Source of the DNA: Alteromonas hispanica
GTDB taxonomy: Bacteria; Pseudomonadota; Gammaproteobacteria; Enterobacterales; Alteromonadaceae
DNA length: 64,000 nt
Assembly (NCBI RefSeq): GCF_010500915.1
Contig: NZ_JAAAWP010000009.1
Coordinates: 62,001-126,000, forward strand
Reading direction: 5' to 3'
A program made the position numbers and the translations under genes. Of this stretch, positions 45,078 to 54,175 are shown piece by piece. The notes beneath the pieces are model-generated. The model did not search any database, was not told where the DNA came from, and saw nothing but the letters and a program-made list of their open reading frames with translations. Positions within the stretch are counted from its first letter, which is position 1, and every line of letters starts with the position of its first letter.

Positions 45078-46079
45078 ATGGAACAAACATTTGATTTAAC
45101 ACTTATTTGGGCCGGTATAATTGGCTTTGGCATCATGATGTATGTCCTTATGGATGGTTTTGATTTGGGGCAAGGTATCCTTTACCCCTTTGCGCCAGAT
45201 GAACAAGCGCGAGATAAAATGATGAATTCCGTCGCCCCTGTATGGGATGGCAATGAAACATGGCTTGTATTGGGGGGCGCGGGCTTACTCGCGGCCTTCC
45301 CACTGGTTTACTCCATATTTCTACCTGCTTTGTATATCGGTGTTTTTCTATTGCTCGCTGGGTTAATTTTTAGAGGTGTGGCGTTCGAATTTAGGTTTAA
45401 AGCAAAGACATCAAAGTACCTGTGGAGCTGGTCATTCTCTGTTGGTTCTTTTGTTGCCTCGTTTGCACAAGGAGCAGTAGTGGGCGCTTACATTCAGGGG
45501 TTTGAAACTGAAGGATTCGCCTACTCAGGAGGCCCGCTAGACTGGCTTACACCGTTTACGGTATTAACCGGTTTTGGACTAGTCATCGGTTACGCCCTTT
45601 TAGGAAGCACATGGTTAATTATGAAAACCGATGGCGCAGTTCAACAATGGGCGTATAAAATAACGCCAAAACTTCTGTTTGGCCTGATGGCAGTTTTTGC
45701 CGCGGTAAGCATTTACACTCCCTTTGTTGATAGTTCAGTAATGTCACGCTGGTTCGATGGCATTAGCCTAATTTGGGCGCTTCCCGCTCTTGCATTATTT
45801 TGTGCATACATTGTTCTTCGCGCAGTGAAAAAGCAACAAGACGGTATGCCGTTTGTAGCAACGATGGGCATATTTCTTTTTAGCTATTTAGGCTTGTTAG
45901 CAAGTAAATGGCCCTACATAGTACCGCCCAAATTTACTATTTATGATGCGGCATCGGCGTACAACTCACAATTATTCCTGTTACTTGGCTTCTTATTTGT
46001 CATTCCCATTGTATTGGCCTACACAAGCTGGACATATTGGGTATTTAGAGGAAAAGTGGGCGACGCTGGTTACCACTAA
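45078..46079 (+). CDS. cioB: Cyanide-insensitive quinol oxidase subunit II
   Basis: A 333-residue CydB/CioB-type subunit with about eight TM helices. It shows MYVLMDGFDLGQGILYPF near the N terminus and SVAPVWDGNETWLVLGGAGLLAAFP, the family signature. It stabilises the haem subunit. It begins two bases after cioA, and cydD begins two bases after it; no cydX-like small gene lies between. Confidence 0.95.
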   Translation: MEQTFDLTLIWAGIIGFGIMMYVLMDGFDLGQGILYPFAPDEQARDKMMNSVAPVWDGNETWLVLGGAGLLAAFPLVYSIFLPALYIGVFLLLAGLIFRGVAFEFRFKAKTSKYLWSWSFSVGSFVASFAQGAVVGAYIQGFETEGFAYSGGPLDWLTPFTVLTGFGLVIGYALLGSTWLIMKTDGAVQQWAYKITPKLLFGLMAVFAAVSIYTPFVDSSVMSRWFDGISLIWALPALALFCAYIVLRAVKKQQDGMPFVATMGIFLFSYLGLLASKWPYIVPPKFTIYDAASAYNSQLFLLLGFLFVIPIVLAYTSWTYWVFRGKVGDAGYH

Positions 46080-46081
46080 AT

Positions 46082-47785
46082 ATGAACAATAAGCCGGCTC
46101 CCATGCCTGATATGACAAACATATCAGGCACACAATTTCTTAAACAGCAAATAGCTAGTCAGCGCCCTCTCCTTTATCGTTCGGTTGTATTTGGAGGCTG
46201 CGCCTCGCTGTTTATGATTGCGCAATGGCTACTAGTTGCCTTTATAGCCCATAGTGTACTTGTCGACAGTTCGAGTTTATCAAGTTTGTGGGTATATTGG
46301 CTGCTGCTCATTGTTGTGAGCGTGGTAAAACCATGGCTTAACTTCCAACAAAGTAACCAAGCTCAGGTTGCAAGCGCAAAGGTAAAGCGCAGTATTCGCA
46401 GCACGCTAATGACGCGCTGGAACAACACAAGCCCCGTTGCCTTACAAATCCTCTCTGGCGGCGCTATTGCATCGCAATGGATTGAGGACATAGAGGCTAT
46501 TGATGGTTACTTCTCGCGCTACTGGCCGCAGCAAATGCTTGCTGTCCTGTCGCCCCTTTTTATTATCATTGTCGTAGCCTATTTAAATTGGCTTTGCGCA
46601 GTGCTCTTACTCGTTTCTGCGCCGCTCATTCCACTATTTATGGTTTTAGTGGGCATGGGCGCAGAGCATATCAATGAAAAATATGCGTTGCTCAGACAGC
46701 GCTTAGCTGGGCATTTTCTGGATCGCATTGCTAACCTTTCTACTATTTCTCTATTAGGCGCTCAGCAAACTATGTCTGAGGAAGTAGCAACACGAGGCGA
46801 TAATTATCGTCAGGTTGTTATGAAAACACTCAAGCTCGCGTTTTTATCTTCAACTGTGCTTGAGTTTTTTACTAGTGTGGCTATTGCTAGTCTCGCGATT
46901 TACATTGGTTTCTCACTTTATGGAGCTATTAACTGGGGCCCAGCTCAGTCTCTCACTTTATACTCAGGCCTTGCCATTTTGTTGCTAGCGCCAGAGTTTT
47001 TTAAGCCCCTGCGAAATCTTTCAGCCTACTATCACGATAAAGCCAGCGCGGTGGGTGCCGCCAATAATATCGTAGCATCGTTAACCCAGTTACAGTATGA
47101 AGAGGAACAGTACGGCAATGGTGATGCAAGAAAAATTACGCTATCGGAGCGTGACGCAAGGCTTGAACTGAAAAATCTTGTTGTGGGCTACCGATCTCAC
47201 TTGCCATTAAATAAAAGTGTTACCGCTGAGATTTCAAAGCGCGGCTTACTTGTGTTTTCAGGAGACTCTGGCTGCGGAAAAACGACCCTGTTAAATACCC
47301 TTGCAGGCTATCTCAACCCTATTGCTGGAGAGGTAAATGTAACAATAAACAGTAAACGCTCCATTGCCTACTTACCGCAAAAAGCATGGATTAAAAATGC
47401 CAGCATTCGACATAATCTTGCTATTGCCGCTCCAGCTGCTAACGATCCCCAAATGCTAGCGGCTTTAGAGAAACTTGATTTAACGAACGAAATCACACTA
47501 AAGCATCAAGGCCTCGACACCGTATTAGGTGAGCACGGCCAAGGCCTATCTGGCGGTCAAATGCAGCGAATTTCTCTGGCCAGAGTATTGCTCAACCCGT
47601 CTCAAATAATATTGCTAGATGAACCCACAGCAAGCCTCGATATAAAGAGCAAAGGTTTGATCTATGGCGCTATTGAGGAGCTTAGGGAGAAAGCCATAAT
47701 CGCGATCTCTACACACGACCCAAGGATAGTTTCTATGGCAGATATCCATATTGACCTAACTAAAAAAGTGAAGGCGCCACAATGA
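46082..47785 (+). CDS. cydD: Thiol-exporter ABC protein CydD
   Basis: A fused TM/ATPase half-transporter of 567 residues. Six TM helices (about 30-320) are followed by an ATPase with Walker A SGDSGCGKTTLLNTL, signature LSGGQMQRISLARVLL and Walker B IILLDEPTASLD. With CydC it exports cysteine and glutathione to the periplasm, needed for bd-oxidase haem assembly. The next ATG overlaps its stop by four bases. A glutathione exporter beside persulfide enzymes also fits a sulfur-balance role. Confidence 0.92.
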   Translation: MNNKPAPMPDMTNISGTQFLKQQIASQRPLLYRSVVFGGCASLFMIAQWLLVAFIAHSVLVDSSSLSSLWVYWLLLIVVSVVKPWLNFQQSNQAQVASAKVKRSIRSTLMTRWNNTSPVALQILSGGAIASQWIEDIEAIDGYFSRYWPQQMLAVLSPLFIIIVVAYLNWLCAVLLLVSAPLIPLFMVLVGMGAEHINEKYALLRQRLAGHFLDRIANLSTISLLGAQQTMSEEVATRGDNYRQVVMKTLKLAFLSSTVLEFFTSVAIASLAIYIGFSLYGAINWGPAQSLTLYSGLAILLLAPEFFKPLRNLSAYYHDKASAVGAANNIVASLTQLQYEEEQYGNGDARKITLSERDARLELKNLVVGYRSHLPLNKSVTAEISKRGLLVFSGDSGCGKTTLLNTLAGYLNPIAGEVNVTINSKRSIAYLPQKAWIKNASIRHNLAIAAPAANDPQMLAALEKLDLTNEITLKHQGLDTVLGEHGQGLSGGQMQRISLARVLLNPSQIILLDEPTASLDIKSKGLIYGAIEELREKAIIAISTHDPRIVSMADIHIDLTKKVKAPQ

Positions 47786-49440
47786 AATTTTGGCTATCGA
47801 TTATCTATCAGAGCGAACGGAAGCGACTTTTCATTGGCCTATTTTGGTCGCTACTAACCATGCTATCCGGCGTTGGGCTTTTGGCGTTATCGGGCTGGTT
47901 AATTACAGCGACTGCACTGGCAGGGCTAGCGATAACCGCCGGCTTGATTGTAAAGCTTGATATGTATATGCCAGGTTCGGGTATTCGCTACTTTGCATTA
48001 AGCCGAACCATCGGCCGCTATATCGAGAGGCTTTATAATCACGATACTATTTTAAGACTTATCGCGACCTATCGAGTAACAATATTCAAAGCACTCTCGC
48101 ATAAGCCACTTCACGAAATAAGACAAACCTCAGATAGCGAATGGTTGAGCCGTCTTACCTCAGACCTAGATGCGTTAGACGGCATTTTGATTCGCTACAC
48201 GATACCTACGCTTTCCACGGGGCTTGTTATCTTATTGGTCAGTGCTTTTTTGTGCTTTATCTGGTTTGATTTTGCCGCCGTGTTTTTTCTTACAGCAGCA
48301 CTTTCGTGGATGTTGTTGATCAGGCTTTCGATTTCACTAACTAAGGGGGCGGCAAAAGCATCAATAGCCCAACTCAATAGCACTAGAGAGTCTTTAATTA
48401 GTCATATTAAAGGAGCTTTTGTTTTATCTAGCCAAAATATGATGGATACGCATCAAACCAATACTCTTGATGAGCTATCACTGTTTGAATATCACCACGC
48501 TGCATTACAAAAACGCATAGCAAAACTTCAGTTTATTACCGACAGCCTATTTGGTATTGCACAAGGTGCCGTTTTGTTCTCTGGTCTTTGGGCCGTGAAT
48601 AACCAAATAATTGAAGGCCCTACAGCCGTTATGTTAGCGCTTTTGTTTATTGGGGTGTCTGAATTACTGCAAACCATACCAGAACAATTTAGCACGTGGG
48701 GAAAAACACAATATGCAAGCGAGCGGCTCAAAAAGCTGGCTGTCAAAAAAGTGGAAACGTGTTCAGCCAATATCGATCACATAAAAACAATAACGTGCAA
48801 AGTCAAAAACCTCCCTACCATTCCTGCAAGCTTCGAAAGAAAGGTTTCTTTTACCCTTGCTGACACCAAACCACTTTTTATCACAGGTCGTTCAGGAGCA
48901 GGGAAGTCTACGCTGGCAAAACTTTTATTTAAGCTTACTCCGGCTGTTTCTCCCAATGTTGATATGAAGATTAATAAGCACTCTGTAACCGGTATATCAT
49001 CGAAAAGCTTATACAGCGTGTGTAGTTACCTAGAGCAGTCTCCTAGCCTATTATCGGGAAGCCTGTATTACAATTTAACACTCGGTTTAAACAACGTAGA
49101 TGAACAAAAAATATTTGATGTTCTCGCTAAAGTTGAGCTTCTTGAATGGGCCGATGCGCTTCCAGAGGGTTTAAATACATGGCTTGGTGAGAGCGGCGGG
49201 CAGGTATCAGGCGGTCAAGCTAGGCGCTTGTGCTTGGCTAGGCTACTACTTAGAAATCCCGCGCTAGTTGTATTAGATGAACCGTTTAATGGCCTAGACA
49301 ACACTATGGCTAAACGTATTTACGAACGTATATCACCGTGGCTTGAAGCTCGAAAATCTATTATTTTGCTACATGAAGTGCCCACTTTTGTTATCGAAAG
49401 TGGCGTTGATTATCATCATGTCGATGTAGATTTGAAATAA
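47782..49440 (+). CDS. cydC: Thiol-exporter ABC protein CydC
   Basis: A 552-residue partner of CydD: six TM helices, then an ATPase with Walker A TGRSGAGKSTLAKLL, signature VSGGQARRLCLARLLL and Walker B LVVLDEPFNGLD. It begins with LLALSGWLITATALAG, characteristic of CydC. It ends seven bases before a convergent minus-strand gene, so the operon stops here. Confidence 0.92.
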   Translation: MKFWLSIIYQSERKRLFIGLFWSLLTMLSGVGLLALSGWLITATALAGLAITAGLIVKLDMYMPGSGIRYFALSRTIGRYIERLYNHDTILRLIATYRVTIFKALSHKPLHEIRQTSDSEWLSRLTSDLDALDGILIRYTIPTLSTGLVILLVSAFLCFIWFDFAAVFFLTAALSWMLLIRLSISLTKGAAKASIAQLNSTRESLISHIKGAFVLSSQNMMDTHQTNTLDELSLFEYHHAALQKRIAKLQFITDSLFGIAQGAVLFSGLWAVNNQIIEGPTAVMLALLFIGVSELLQTIPEQFSTWGKTQYASERLKKLAVKKVETCSANIDHIKTITCKVKNLPTIPASFERKVSFTLADTKPLFITGRSGAGKSTLAKLLFKLTPAVSPNVDMKINKHSVTGISSKSLYSVCSYLEQSPSLLSGSLYYNLTLGLNNVDEQKIFDVLAKVELLEWADALPEGLNTWLGESGGQVSGGQARRLCLARLLLRNPALVVLDEPFNGLDNTMAKRIYERISPWLEARKSIILLHEVPTFVIESGVDYHHVDVDLK

Positions 49441-49446
49441 CCGCCG

Positions 49447-49956
49447 TTAAAAATCGAAGCCTATTGCAAGACCTGTCACTACTGAACTGCCGTGCCCAAA
49501 ATGATAATCTACGTGCAGTTGTGGAGAAACCGTATATTCATGATAGCGATATTCGTAAAGCGCACCTAGTCGTGCGACCGTGAAATCATGCTCACTTGAA
49601 TGTTCAAAACCCGGCCCAACCTGTACAATAAATTGTTCGGTAAGATGTATATCGGCCACTGCAAGCACAGTTAGCGCATCTAACGAGCCATACGCATATT
49701 CGACAACACTTCCGAGCCCTAAAAGGGGAGATACTCTGTATTCATAGTCAATACCGAGGGTTAAACCGCTTCCATGTTCTGAAAAGTCAGTATTACCGAC
49801 AAATACGGATAAATGATTAGGCCCATGCAATTCCTCAGCCCCATGTGCGGGAAACATCATCATACCTAAAGACATGATTAGAGATAAAGCTAACGATAAA
49901 AAGCCTTGCAAGCCGGCTTGGCGGTTCCGCAAGCCTTTATTCTTGAACATTTTCAT
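49447..49956 (-). CDS. Small outer-membrane beta-barrel protein
   Basis: A 169-residue protein with signal peptide (FLSLALSLIMSLGMMMFPAHGA) and an eight-strand-like pattern. Strands alternate (HLSVFVGNTDF, LTLGIDYEYRV, GSVVEYAYG, IVQVGPGFEH, YRYHEYTVSPQLHVDYHFGHG) and end in a terminal Phe (IGFDF). It resembles small porin-family proteins; no enzymatic motif. It converges on cydC and precedes DUF2938 divergently ordered genes on the same strand. Function is unknown. Confidence 0.75.
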   Translation of the reverse strand: MKMFKNKGLRNRQAGLQGFLSLALSLIMSLGMMMFPAHGAEELHGPNHLSVFVGNTDFSEHGSGLTLGIDYEYRVSPLLGLGSVVEYAYGSLDALTVLAVADIHLTEQFIVQVGPGFEHSSEHDFTVARLGALYEYRYHEYTVSPQLHVDYHFGHGSSVVTGLAIGFDF

Positions 49957-50031
49957 GAGAAGTCCTAAACAAAAATGAGTTAATTAGAGAGCTATAGATG
50001 TCTATGTGGCGCCTGTCTTTAGCGCGACTGA

Positions 50032-50592
50032 CTAAGCCTCTCCCTTCGTACTAAACCATCTCTCCTGACACCATTTATTATTAAACCAACCTGCTAAATA
50101 AAGGCCTACAGAGAATACAAAATGCGATAGCAATACTTTTGTTTGAAGCATGCCAGGATTAGGTGTTAATAACCCAGCGATACCGTAGCCCATGCCGGGA
50201 TACATAACAAAAAAAGGAATACTGCAGGTTGCGAAACCCACAATAAATGCTGACAAAAAGGAAGGGGCTTGCATCCATTTCAATCCAGTAAACGCCAACA
50301 TGAGTGCAGAAAAACTTACTCCGATGCCATAATGCCCTAGCCATCCTAGCGCTAACTCCCCCACACGCGGAGCGGCTGCTTTGATAGATGCATGGGAAAA
50401 TATACCGTCGGTCATATAGATAACCCACCTTCCGATGAACTCATACCGAGTTAAAGGCTTATCGAAAACGAGATGTTGTAGGTAATTAACAATATCGAGA
50501 AAGGCAGTGGCGAACACACCTAATACCACCGCTGCGATAAAAAATCGGACACTGCATTTTTTGGTTTCTTTGCTTTCTAAAACTGAAGTCAT
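50032..50592 (-). CDS. DUF2938 membrane protein
   Basis: A 186-residue protein with about four to five TM helices. FIGRWVIYMTDGIFSHASI, GWLGHYGIGVSFS, PFFVMYPGMGYGIAGLLTPNP and LLSHFVFSVGLYLAGW match the DUF2938 pattern. Function is unknown. It lies between the barrel protein and the SQR operon on the same strand, 107 bases after the SQR fusion. Confidence 0.83.
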   Translation of the reverse strand: MTSVLESKETKKCSVRFFIAAVVLGVFATAFLDIVNYLQHLVFDKPLTRYEFIGRWVIYMTDGIFSHASIKAAAPRVGELALGWLGHYGIGVSFSALMLAFTGLKWMQAPSFLSAFIVGFATCSIPFFVMYPGMGYGIAGLLTPNPGMLQTKVLLSHFVFSVGLYLAGWFNNKWCQERWFSTKGEA

Positions 50593-50699
50593 GATGAACT
50601 AATTTACTTGAGCGGGAGGGGTTTATAACATCAGGCAGTGAGCTTTCTTATCTACCCGATGTTATTAAACTATGCTATTGAATATTGATTTCGCAATAC

Positions 50700-52370
50700 T
50701 TATTGAGGTGTGTGCGTTTTAGGCTTTGCCAACCATTCGCGCCCTTTAAGCATGCCTTCCCAATAGATAGGTGGAAGCAATTTTTCTTTTAAATACCAAG
50801 CGAGACGGGACGGCTTAGTGCCATCTAACACCCATGACGGCATGCTATTTAAAATCTTACCGCCGTAACCAAACTCCGCGAGTACCACTTTGCCGCGCTC
50901 TACCGTTAAAGGGCAGCTTCCATAACCATTGTATATTGCCTTACCCGTTTGAACTCCTCGCTCGTAAAGCAAGTTGTTTGCTACTACTGGCGCTTGCATT
51001 CGGGCTGCTGCTGCGGTTTTTGCGTTGGGAGAGTTTGTTGCATCACCTAATGCAAAAATGTTCTCGTACATTTTATGCTGTAATGTCGACTGATCTACAT
51101 CTATCCAGCCATTGGCATCGACAAGCGGGCTTACCTTTATAAAGTCAGGTGGCGATTGCGGAGGAACAGCATGGAGCATATCGAACTCAGTCTCCACGAG
51201 AGGAGCATCTGGTTCAGCTAGGTTTTTGAACGATGCTACTTTTGATTTACCATCAACTTTCACTAACTGATGCTCAAAGTTGAGGTGCGCATTATACTTT
51301 TGAACATACTCCATTAACGCGGGTACGTATTCTTTAACGCCAAAGAGCACGGCTCCGGTGTTGTAAAATTGAACATCAATATTACCCAGCACGCCCTCTT
51401 TAAGCCAGTGATCACAAGAGAGGTACATGGCCTTTTGAGGCGCACCAGCGCACTTTATGGGCATTGGAGGCTGAGAAAATATCGCTTTACCTTTTTTAAG
51501 ATTTTTAACCAATTCCCACGTATAGGGTGCTAAGTCGAACCGATAGTTGGAGGTGACACCGTTTTCTCCAAGCGTTTCACTAAGACCTTCAATTTTACTC
51601 CAATCCAGTTTGATCCCCGGACATACAACTAAGTGCTCATATTTTACAGTTCTGCATCCGTCGACAACAATCATGTTCTCTTTTGGAGAAAAGGCAGCTA
51701 CACCGGCTTTTATCCATTTCACATTTTGTGGAATAACCGACGCAACGGTTCTCACTGTTTCATTAGCGTTAAAAACACCTCCGCCAACAAGTGTCCACCC
51801 TGGTTGGTAATAGTGCACTTCGTTTGGCTCAACAATGGCAATATCAAGGTCTGGACATCGAGCTTTGAGGCTTGAAGCCACCGCTACACCGCCAGCCCCG
51901 GCTCCCACAATCACTACGGCGTGAGAATAATCGGCATGGTCGGTAGGCGTTTCACCACTATTTTTTAGGCGCCGCACTACACCACTTAAGTCATAACCTG
52001 CCTTTTGCGAAAGGGAAAGTATCTCTTCAAAAGATAAGGTTTTTACCGCTGTCATCGCCCATAACGTAATAGAGCGAGTCCCCGTTCTGCAATACGCAAA
52101 AACTGGGCCTTCTAACTTTTGTAGATTCTCTTCAAATTTAACGGCATCTTCCGTTGTAACCTTTCCACTCACTACGGGCTGATAAACACAGGGAATACCC
52201 ACTGAGGAAGCTTTCGCCTCTATCTCAGAAAATGTGGGCTGATCTGCGCCTTCACCATTTGGCCTATTGCAAACAATCGATTTGAACCCGGCGGCTTTTA
52301 TTGCCTCTATATCTTCAACTGAAATCTGAGGGGAAACTGAAAGTTGTTGTGTTACGTTAGCGTAATTCAT
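50700..52370 (-). CDS. Fusion of a Blh-type phosphatase-like domain and sulfide:quinone oxidoreductase
   Basis: Residues 1-110 form a DUF442/Blh-type domain with a Cys-X5-Arg loop (AYCRTGTRS, Cys94). Residues 150-556 form a flavoprotein with Rossmann motif VIVGAGAGGVAVASSL and LGDATNSPNAKTAAAA. Like the SQOR (type II) group it has KCAGAPQKAMYLSCDHW. The two redox cysteines are present as Cys250 (VVCPGIKLDW) and Cys486 (GSCPLTV). It oxidises sulfide to persulfide and passes electrons to the quinone pool. A strong ribosome site GAGGTGG precedes the ATG. It is preceded by a persulfide dioxygenase gene 10 bases away, completing the pathway. Confidence 0.92.
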   Translation of the reverse strand: MNYANVTQQLSVSPQISVEDIEAIKAAGFKSIVCNRPNGEGADQPTFSEIEAKASSVGIPCVYQPVVSGKVTTEDAVKFEENLQKLEGPVFAYCRTGTRSITLWAMTAVKTLSFEEILSLSQKAGYDLSGVVRRLKNSGETPTDHADYSHAVVIVGAGAGGVAVASSLKARCPDLDIAIVEPNEVHYYQPGWTLVGGGVFNANETVRTVASVIPQNVKWIKAGVAAFSPKENMIVVDGCRTVKYEHLVVCPGIKLDWSKIEGLSETLGENGVTSNYRFDLAPYTWELVKNLKKGKAIFSQPPMPIKCAGAPQKAMYLSCDHWLKEGVLGNIDVQFYNTGAVLFGVKEYVPALMEYVQKYNAHLNFEHQLVKVDGKSKVASFKNLAEPDAPLVETEFDMLHAVPPQSPPDFIKVSPLVDANGWIDVDQSTLQHKMYENIFALGDATNSPNAKTAAAARMQAPVVANNLLYERGVQTGKAIYNGYGSCPLTVERGKVVLAEFGYGGKILNSMPSWVLDGTKPSRLAWYLKEKLLPPIYWEGMLKGREWLAKPKTHTPQ

Positions 52371-52380
52371 ATTCCACCTC

Positions 52381-53235
52381 CTAAATAGCGTTTACTGGGA
52401 TTTTGATAAATTGCTTGCCGCTTTTTGAAGGTGCCCCAAACTGCCCATTTCTAAGATTCGCCTGAATAGCCGGCAACAGCAGTTTTGGCACAGCGAGAGT
52501 GGCATCTCTTGCTTCCCGTTTTTCAACATATTCAGCTAAAGGCACATCTGGACGGATTTGTTTATTGGTTTCTTTTGCCTCTTTGATCGTCAGCGTAGAC
52601 AGTGGCTCGTTACCTTCTTTAGGGTAATCGTGCCCAAGATGTACAACGGTATCGTCAGGCAGAGTAAAAAAGCGTTGAATGGTGTTATAGAGTTGCTCTG
52701 CGCTGCCGCCAGGGAAATCGCACCTTGCTGTGCCTAAGTTCGGCGCGAACATGGTATCACCGACAAAAATTTTCCCGTCGACTAGAAAGCTCGCACATGC
52801 TGGTGTATGACCCGGCGTATGCCAAACTGCTACTTCATACTCACCTATGTTAAACGTGTCACCTTCTTCGAATAACACATCAAACTGGCTGCCATCATTG
52901 GGCGTATCATTTGAAATTTCGAAAACGTCTAACCAGGTATCAAGAACTGCTTTTATGCCTGAACCAATGCCAATTTTACCGCCCACTTTCGACTTCAAAT
53001 AGTGCGCTGCCGTTATATGATCTGCATGTACGTGGGTTTCCAAAATCCATTTATTAATAAGCTGATTGTCGTTAATAAATGCAATGACTTTGTCGGCGCT
53101 CTCCATCGATACGCGACCAGAAAAAATATCGTAGTCGGCAACCGAATCTATTACTCCACACTCCTTCGAAGTAGGATCGAAGAGTACATAAGTGAAGGTT
53201 GCTGTTTTGTTGTCGTAGAATGTTTCAACGTTCAT
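52381..53235 (-). CDS. Persulfide dioxygenase (ETHE1/Blh type), copy 2
   Basis: Metallo-beta-lactamase-fold iron enzyme of 284 residues with ETHVHADHITAAHYL, HTPGHTPACASFLV, FVGDTMFAPNLGTARCDFPGGS and the LGHDYP ligand. It shares the same layout and tail (REARDATLAVPKLLLPAIQANLRNGQ) with copy 1 at 40689 but is clearly diverged. It lies between tauE and the SQR fusion with 10-base gaps, a tight operon that oxidises sulfide to sulfite and exports it. Confidence 0.94.
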   Translation of the reverse strand: MNVETFYDNKTATFTYVLFDPTSKECGVIDSVADYDIFSGRVSMESADKVIAFINDNQLINKWILETHVHADHITAAHYLKSKVGGKIGIGSGIKAVLDTWLDVFEISNDTPNDGSQFDVLFEEGDTFNIGEYEVAVWHTPGHTPACASFLVDGKIFVGDTMFAPNLGTARCDFPGGSAEQLYNTIQRFFTLPDDTVVHLGHDYPKEGNEPLSTLTIKEAKETNKQIRPDVPLAEYVEKREARDATLAVPKLLLPAIQANLRNGQFGAPSKSGKQFIKIPVNAI

Positions 53236-53245
53236 GGTATTCCCC

Positions 53246-54046
53246 TTAAAGAAGCTCTTTTGACATAATAAAAACGGCGATAACTAGAGTGAAAAATGCA
53301 AAAAACTTTTGTAAAGCTGCACCATCTAGTTTCCCCGCTACCTTCGTGGAGATTGCCATCCCAATGAACGTCGCTACCAACATGAGTGGAAGCAAAGGCA
53401 TCTCCAATTGGATCCCAGTTTGTAAGTCGCCAACAAAGCCAAGTAACGACTTCAGTGCGATTATGAATAGAGAAGCGCCCACAGCATTTTTCATGGGCAT
53501 TCCCAAAATTAGAACCAGCGCTGGAATAATAAGGAAGCCACCTCCTGCGCCAAGAATGCCGGTGATCACGCCAACCACAGCGCCCTCTACAACAATGAGG
53601 GCAATATTGGGAGAGGTGTTTTCGGCTGTTACTTTGGAAGGAGTCGCTTTGCTGTATGCCTTTTTCAACATCATCGCAGCGGAGGCAAGCATTAAAGAAG
53701 CAAACAAAACCATAATGCCCAAGTTCTTTTCTATCGCTATTGATTGAAACTCTATAGTTTCTGGAATTGACGGCATTAAGTAAGCGCGAGATAGATAAAC
53801 GGCAATAATTGAGGGAATGGCAAATAATATGGAGGACTTAACGTCTACTAACCCTTCTTTAAAATACCGTACAGCACCATAAGCAGCAGTAGCTCCAACG
53901 ATTAACAATGAGTAACCCGTCGCCACATCCGGAGCCACTCCCATTAGATAAACCAGTATTGGAACAGTAAGTATTGAACCGCCACCGCCTATTACACCGA
54001 GCACCATGCCCATGAGCACGGCTGCAATGTAGCCAAGAATTGTCAT
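53246..54046 (-). CDS. TauE/SafE-family sulfite/sulfonate exporter
   Basis: A 266-residue inner-membrane protein with about eight TM helices and the paired family motifs GVIGGGGSILTVPILVYLMG and GILGAGGGFLIIPALVLILG. The family moves sulfite and organosulfur anions. It is the first gene of tauE-pdo-sqr and would export the sulfite made by the persulfide dioxygenase. Ribosome site GGTGG. It diverges from rrf2 with a shared operator between them. Confidence 0.92.
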   Translation of the reverse strand: MTILGYIAAVLMGMVLGVIGGGGSILTVPILVYLMGVAPDVATGYSLLIVGATAAYGAVRYFKEGLVDVKSSILFAIPSIIAVYLSRAYLMPSIPETIEFQSIAIEKNLGIMVLFASLMLASAAMMLKKAYSKATPSKVTAENTSPNIALIVVEGAVVGVITGILGAGGGFLIIPALVLILGMPMKNAVGASLFIIALKSLLGFVGDLQTGIQLEMPLLPLMLVATFIGMAISTKVAGKLDGAALQKFFAFFTLVIAVFIMSKELL

Positions 54047-54091
54047 TACGCCACCTTATTTCATTTTGTTCTATCTTAGAACAAAATATAC

Positions 54092-54120
54092 AATAAAGTA
54101 TATTCTAAATATATATTTAA
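54092..54120. promoter_or_regulatory. Rrf2-type operator 3 (tauE/rrf2 divergent region)
   Basis: The sequence around TTCTAAATATATATTTAA matches operator 2 at 21 of 29 positions. A short dyad TATAC-N6-GTATA (54088-54103) overlaps it. It can control both the sulfide operon and the regulator gene. Confidence 0.55.
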
Positions 54121-54175
54121 TTTTTACATTACTGTAAAATTTGACGATTACATCAATCGATTTTTTAGATGACCT

